Positions 63,249-64,000 of a stretch of DNA of 64,000 nucleotides are shown piece by piece. The notes under the pieces are model-generated. The model worked only from the letters and a program-made list of their open reading frames with translations, searched no databases and had not been told where the DNA came from. Source of the DNA: Luteitalea pratensis (lineage in GTDB: Bacteria > Acidobacteriota > Vicinamibacteria > Vicinamibacterales > Vicinamibacteraceae); NCBI RefSeq assembly GCF_001618865.1, contig NZ_CP015136.1, positions 4,127,001 to 4,191,000 of the forward strand, read 5' to 3'. Numbering within the stretch: the stretch's first letter is position 1; each line of letters opens with the position of its first letter. Position numbers and translations under genes: made by a program.

Positions 63249-64000
63249 GCCGACTCCGCGCGCACGAGCGCCGGCATCTCCCGTAACGTCACGCGATCGG
63301 TCCGCGCCCGTTCCCAGTCCTGCATGGTGAGCCCGTAGCTGGCGAAGAGTTCGCGGATGCGCGTCGAACTCCAGCCGGCGACGTGGCCGAGAATCGGCAC
63401 CATCACGCTCAACGCACTGTCGCTCAGCACGGTGCGCCGTGCGATCCGCGCCAGGTGACGGTTCTCGGAGACCGCGATCGTGAAGCCGTCACGGTTGTTC
63501 ACGTGCAGCATGACGTGGACGTCCGAGCTGCCGTCGCCCACGTAGATCGTGTGCTCCGGGCGGCTGCTGACCCGCGCCTCGAGCTGCTCGAGCACCGCCA
63601 CCTTGCCATAGCCGGCCGGGACGTGCGTGACCGCGGTGACCTCGCCGCTCGTGGCGTCGAACTCGAGCTCGGTCCCGAAGATGTGGTCAGGAGGAACCAC
63701 GCCCGCGAGCGCCGCTTCGATGACCGGCCGCGGTGCGGCCGAGATGACAAAGAACGAGAACTGGCAGCCGGGGATGCCCTTGGCGAGCACGTCCACCAGC
63801 TGCGGGATGTCCTGCTTGAGGCGGACCCGACGCCCGGCCTCGATGAGGTGCTCGCGCCTGACGGCCCGGAACTCCGGATCGTGGCGCAGCAGGTACGCGA
63901 GTTCGCCTCCCTGATGCACGAGGTTACTGCGGGCCAGGCCCGCCACCTTCTCCTCGAACCCGGAAGCTCCGATGAGTTGGCTCAGCACCACGCCAGAGTC
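63245..64000 (-). CDS. HAD-family phosphatase-like protein, N-terminus outside window
   Basis: The visible 251 residues (from the window edge to the TGA at 63245) contain SFFVISAAPRPVIEAAL (a motif II/cap position), YGKVAVLEQLEARV and TIYVGDGSSDVHVML. The GDGSSD motif IV is typical of HAD phosphatases of the phosphoserine-phosphatase type. Motif I (DxDGT) should lie beyond the right edge. A GTG at 63991 is a poor start because the frame continues to the end. The C-terminal part (about 175-248) is helical. Its ATGA overlap couples it to the small membrane protein. Confidence 0.75.
   Translation of the reverse strand, partial: DSGVVLSQLIGASGFEEKVAGLARSNLVHQGGELAYLLRHDPEFRAVRREHLIEAGRRVRLKQDIPQLVDVLAKGIPGCQFSFFVISAAPRPVIEAALAGVVPPDHIFGTELEFDATSGEVTAVTHVPAGYGKVAVLEQLEARVSSRPEHTIYVGDGSSDVHVMLHVNNRDGFTIAVSENRHLARIARRTVLSDSALSVMVPILGHVAGWSSTRIRELFASYGLTMQDWERARTDRVTLREMPALVRAESA

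Overview
The window is a GC-rich (by eye about two-thirds G+C), gene-dense bacterial chromosome segment with a Gram-negative envelope: an outer-membrane beta-barrel, lipobox lipoproteins and lipid-linked glycan machinery. Fibronectin-type lipoproteins, a subtilisin with tandem C-terminal 'AEG...ERAMYW' modules, a type A RNase P RNA and abundant GTG starts would fit Acidobacteriota (Vicinamibacteria, Luteitalea-like). That placement is inference; no rRNA is present to settle it.

Layout. 1-6.7 kb: the end of a GT2 glycosyltransferase, a left-handed beta-helix acyltransferase, an AsnB-type amidotransferase, an FAD glycerol-3-phosphate dehydrogenase, a methyltransferase and a TolB-like lipoprotein. 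6.7-15.8 kb: DinB protein, a 1362-aa secreted subtilisin, a secreted alpha/beta hydrolase, an FkbM methyltransferase and a radical SAM/SPASM protein. 15.8-30.5 kb: a surface-glycan region with two UPF0104 flippase-like proteins, two GT-C-like membrane proteins, two GT4 glycosyltransferases, a sugar epimerase and methyltransferases. It also holds a cluster of two paralogous lipoproteins and a beta-barrel protein; the lipoproteins share an unrecognised 115-aa C-terminal domain. 30.6-44.9 kb: housekeeping genes ttcA, dtd, dapF, a DASS transporter, a DUF4398 lipoprotein, radC, metG, tatD, a polyprenyl synthase, ligA, an NtrC-type regulator, a J-domain protein and rnpB. 44.9-51.0 kb: a nucleotide-sugar epimerase and an ethanolamine module (permease, eutB, eutC) with an IS481-type element between eutB and eutC. 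51.4-54.3 kb: a ComEA-like protein, a FimT/GspH-type pseudopilin, a PilZ-like protein and an AAA+ regulator without the sigma-54 contact loop. 54.3-64.0 kb: a DUF1080 protein, the glycine cleavage operon gcvT-gcvH-gcvP, a class IV aminotransferase, nnrE/nnrD, tsaE, a small membrane protein and a HAD phosphatase cut by the window edge.

Two repeat systems run through the gaps. One is a family of hairpins with a conserved GTAG foot and covarying 9-bp stems, the architecture of REP elements mobilised by RAYT transposases; several touch or supply the stop codon of the gene they follow. The other is a set of degenerate short tandem arrays (mostly period 7, some 8, 9 or 14), each with its own unit, in gaps directly upstream of starts (dapF, the NtrC regulator) and once inside eutC. 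The IS481 copy sits in one such array. Several promoter-like motifs put the expected transcription start on the start codon, suggesting leaderless mRNAs.

Start codons were chosen by conserved N-termini, lipoboxes, ribosome-binding sites or GTGA/ATGA overlaps. Many genes lack a clear Shine-Dalgarno sequence, so those starts are less certain.
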